From an uncultured Ruminococcus sp. (GTDB taxonomy: Bacteria; Bacillota; Clostridia; Oscillospirales; CAG-272), in assembly GCA_902796505.1 (NCBI GenBank), contig CADBPA010000012.1, positions 1 to 7,931 on the forward strand: a stretch of 7,931 nt of DNA. Reading direction: 5' to 3'. How positions within the stretch are numbered: position 1 is the stretch's first letter; the number at the start of each line of letters is the position of its first letter. Under the pieces are notes generated by a model that did not search any database, was not told the origin of the DNA, and saw only the letters and a list, made by a program, of their open reading frames with translations. Below are positions 6,620 through 7,931 of this stretch, in pieces. The position numbers and the translations under genes are program-made.

Positions 6620-6795
6620 TAGTAATTTTTTCATCCTATTATTTATATAGCGAAAAACGCTTTTTTTCGGCGGTTTGCACAAACTTTTTTGTGCGACTCG
6701 GCGTCGTGCGGCGGGGAAAGTGGGCGCAGATTTCCGTTATTTGCTTGTATAATTTATATTTATATTCCAAAACTCGGTAAAATTTGAAAAAGGAC
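6620..6795. other. Divergent intergenic spacer with small hairpins, no gene seen
   Basis: Together with the flanking promoters this belongs to the 414-base gene-free interval between fakA and the ATP synthase operon. I see no gene in it: open frames here are short, lack good ribosome sites and have composition unlike the neighbours. It holds two perfect hairpins. One has arms CGAAAAA (6651-6657) and TTTTTCG (6663-6669). The other has arms GCACAAA (6677-6683) and TTTGTGC (6688-6694). A smaller CGAC/GTCG pair lies near 6694-6706. An AT-rich stretch at 6738-6770 includes a TATAAT (6748-6753) without a convincing -35 box. These could be regulator-binding sites, but no known operator is recognised. 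Confidence 0.5.
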
Positions 6796-6824
6796 TTGCT
6801 TTTTTTTCGGCGATATGGTATCAT
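6796..6824 (+). promoter_or_regulatory. Extended -10 promoter for the ATP synthase operon
   Basis: TTGCTT (6796-6801) and TATCAT (6819-6824) are separated by 17 bases, and TGG directly before the -10 box makes it an extended -10. Transcription should start near 6831, leaving a leader of about 67 bases before the ATG at 6898. The layout (same -35 hexamer, same spacing, TG element) is almost the same as that of the divergent fakA promoter. Confidence 0.75.
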
Positions 6825-6897
6825 TAGAGAAAATGGGGTAGATTGGGCTTTTTTCGGGATACCGAAGGCGTCTGCCCTCTCCCGGAAAGGATCTCGC

Positions 6898-7194
6898 ATG
6901 AAGAAGGGTTGGATCTCTCCGCTCTACGTGCTGAATATCGTCGTTCAGGCGATCTTCGATTTCTGCACGCCGATCGCGCTGGGGCTTCTCGGAGCATGGC
7001 TGCTTTCGGAAAAAGCCGGCGTCGGCGGTTGGATCTACGCGCTTCTCGCAACGCTCGGCGTTCTGATCGGCTTCTTTTCCATGTGCAAATTCATTCTCCG
7101 ATCCATGAGCGCGCTCGAACGGCTGGAAAAGCAGAACGCAGAGAAGGAGACCGGGCAAAAAGAAGAAACGAAAGGAGACTCCCGTGAGCGCTGA
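6898..7194 (+). CDS. atpZ: AtpZ/ATPase_gene1-type small membrane protein of the ATP synthase operon
   Basis: A 98-residue protein with two predicted membrane helices (about 13-36 and 45-67), the second spanning GGWIYALLATLGVLIGFFSMCKF, shown here in part as YALLATLGVLIGFFSMC. It has a short Gly-containing turn (GVGGW) between them and a charged, Lys/Glu-rich cytoplasmic tail. This pattern, and its position as first gene before an AtpI-like gene and atpB, match the AtpZ (ATPase_gene1) family, which has been proposed to take part in Mg/Ca transport or ATP synthase assembly together with AtpI. The ATG at 6898 is chosen because GGAAAGG (6884-6890) lies 7 bases before it; an in-frame TTG at 6784 lies upstream of the predicted promoter -10 box and is rejected. 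The 3' end overlaps the next gene by 11 bases, implying coupled translation. The family is assigned from topology, motif feel and context, since these proteins are poorly conserved. Confidence 0.8.
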   Translation: MKKGWISPLYVLNIVVQAIFDFCTPIALGLLGAWLLSEKAGVGGWIYALLATLGVLIGFFSMCKFILRSMSALERLEKQNAEKETGQKEETKGDSRER

Positions 7195-7684
7195 ACAAAA
7201 AACGCCTGCCGTTCCGGCTCTTGAGGTGGTCGTGATCGCGGTCGGCGAACTTCTCTCGGCGGCGATCGTCTGCCTGATCTTTCTGCTTTTTGATCAATTT
7301 TCCTTTCGGGTCCCTCTCGGCGCGCTGCTCGGCGCGGTCGTTTCCACGGCGAATTTTATTCTTCTCTGCCTCGCGGTGGACCGTGCGTCCGCCAAGGTGA
7401 TGGCAGAGCGCGGAGACGGCGAGATGACCGAGGAGGAAAGCGCGGCGTTTGCCGCCGAGCATCAGAACAAGCTCGCCGCCGTGATCCGGCTGTCCTTTTT
7501 CGTCCGGATGGCGATCATGATCGCGGCGCTCCTGATCGGATTCTTTTCCGGCTGGTTTGACCCGGTGGCGGCGCTCGTCACCATGCTTCCCTGGCGCCTG
7601 CTTCTGACGCTCGGATCGCTGATCCGCAAAAAACGGGACGACCGAAACGCCGCAAAGAACAACGAAACCAACGAAAGAAGATAA
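7184..7684 (+). CDS. atpI: ATP synthase protein I (AtpI-like), four membrane helices
   Basis: A 166-residue protein that begins at GTG. AAAGGAG (7171-7177) sits 6 bases upstream, which supports the GTG over any later start. Four membrane helices are predicted at about 14-36, 43-65, 103-123 and 127-147, as in AtpI proteins, with a Gly-Ala-rich second helix (VPLGALLGAVVSTANF, 43-58). Helices 2 and 3 are joined by a long hydrophilic loop (66-100) with an acidic patch EMTEEES (80-86), and the C-terminus is short and strongly charged. AtpI is thought to help assemble the c-ring of the Fo motor. It overlaps atpZ by 11 bases and ends 3 bases before atpB, so all three are clearly one transcript. Sequence similarity in this family is weak, so the name rests on topology and position. 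Some may call it a generic ATP synthase subunit I. Confidence 0.82.
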   Translation: MSAEQKTPAVPALEVVVIAVGELLSAAIVCLIFLLFDQFSFRVPLGALLGAVVSTANFILLCLAVDRASAKVMAERGDGEMTEEESAAFAAEHQNKLAAVIRLSFFVRMAIMIAALLIGFFSGWFDPVAALVTMLPWRLLLTLGSLIRKKRDDRNAAKNNETNERR

Positions 7685-7687
7685 AAT

Positions 7688-7931
7688 ATGGATAATCTGG
7701 ATATCGGGCACGGCGCGAAGATCTATTTCCGGATCACGCTCGGCCCCGTCGTGATCAATATCACGCAGACGACGATCTCGCTCATCGTCGTCACGGTCCT
7801 GCTTCTCGTTCTGGCGAAGATCCTGACGCGGAAGATCGAAAAGCGGCCGGGGCGCGCGCAGGTGGTCACCGAAAAACTCGTCTCGATGCTCTACGATCTC
7901 GTGGAGTCCACGATGGGAAAGCACAATCTCA
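7688..7931 (+). CDS. atpB: F1Fo ATP synthase subunit a (partial, 3' end outside window)
   Basis: The first 81 codons of subunit a, open to the window edge. It starts MDNLDIGHGAKIYF, then LGPVVINITQTTISLIVV, a membrane helix at about 28-46, and a conserved segment ending LVESTMGKHNL (71-81), which in full-length proteins precedes the next membrane helices. Subunit a forms the ion half-channels next to the c-ring in the cytoplasmic membrane. The key Arg that contacts the c-ring and any residues that would show H+ or Na+ coupling lie beyond the window, so ion type cannot be judged. The ATG follows the atpI stop by 3 bases; its ribosome site is weak (AAAGAAG, 7674-7680), so it probably depends on translation of atpI. 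This is the usual gene order at the start of an atp operon. Confidence 0.92.
   Translation, partial: MDNLDIGHGAKIYFRITLGPVVINITQTTISLIVVTVLLLVLAKILTRKIEKRPGRAQVVTEKLVSMLYDLVESTMGKHNL

Noticed and set aside
6651..6694. Intrinsic terminators at the two spacer hairpins
   Set aside because: Neither stem is followed by a proper T-run outside the stem on either strand, and no upstream gene reads into them.
6748..6753. Second atp promoter at the TATAAT
   Set aside because: No acceptable -35 hexamer occurs 16-18 bases upstream and there is no TG extension, so the site at 6796-6824 is preferred.
6784..6897. N-terminal extension of AtpZ from a TTG at 6784
   Set aside because: This start precedes the predicted transcription start near 6831 and has no ribosome site; the extension is not AtpZ-like.
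6639..6899. Small minus-strand frame of 86 codons in the divergent spacer
   Set aside because: It runs through the atp promoter and leader, has no ribosome site and a composition unlike the real genes nearby.
7091..7924. Open frame of 277 codons on the minus strand
   Set aside because: It is opposite atpZ, atpI and atpB and is rich in Arg, Asp and His as expected for an antisense shadow.

Overview
The window looks like chromosomal DNA of a Gram-positive anaerobe in the Bacillota, most likely a gut-type member of the class Clostridia with a moderately high GC content. This is inferred from three things: a FakA/FakB (DegV) fatty-acid kinase pair, an ATP synthase operon that opens with AtpZ and AtpI-type genes, and a Cys-anchored lipoprotein with an InlB/Flg_new-type repeat. 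No mobile element, tRNA, rRNA or CRISPR array is visible.

Layout. Positions 1-1328 (minus) hold the first 442 codons of a lipoprotein of unknown function; its 3' end is outside the window. It has its own near-consensus promoter (1364-1392). Positions 1451-1482 are a clear intrinsic terminator for the next operon. Positions 1492-6483 (minus) are one tightly packed operon, read fakA, degV/fakB, a GNAT-family acyltransferase-like gene, plsX, acpP. Its promoter is at 6591-6619. Positions 6484-6897 form a divergent control region with two extended -10 promoters and several small palindromes. From 6898 the plus strand carries the start of the F1Fo ATP synthase operon: atpZ-like, atpI-like, and the first 81 codons of atpB (subunit a).

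How the genes work together. FakB (DegV) carries a free fatty acid to FakA, which phosphorylates it to acyl-phosphate. PlsX interconverts acyl-phosphate and acyl-ACP. ACP is the carrier that links this pool to chain elongation. The operon therefore forms a nearly complete route from exogenous fatty acid into membrane lipid; PlsY and PlsC, which would complete phosphatidate synthesis, are not in the window. The outlier is the 380-residue GNAT-type protein between fakB and plsX, whose last four bases overlap the plsX start. Its substrate is unknown, and its position makes an acyl-ACP- or acyl-phosphate-related role a reasonable but untested idea.

The window contains no system that I would call clearly new. 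The points most worth a second look are the unassigned GNAT protein in the lipid operon, the similar design of the two divergent promoters, and the GC-rich palindromes in the fakA leader.
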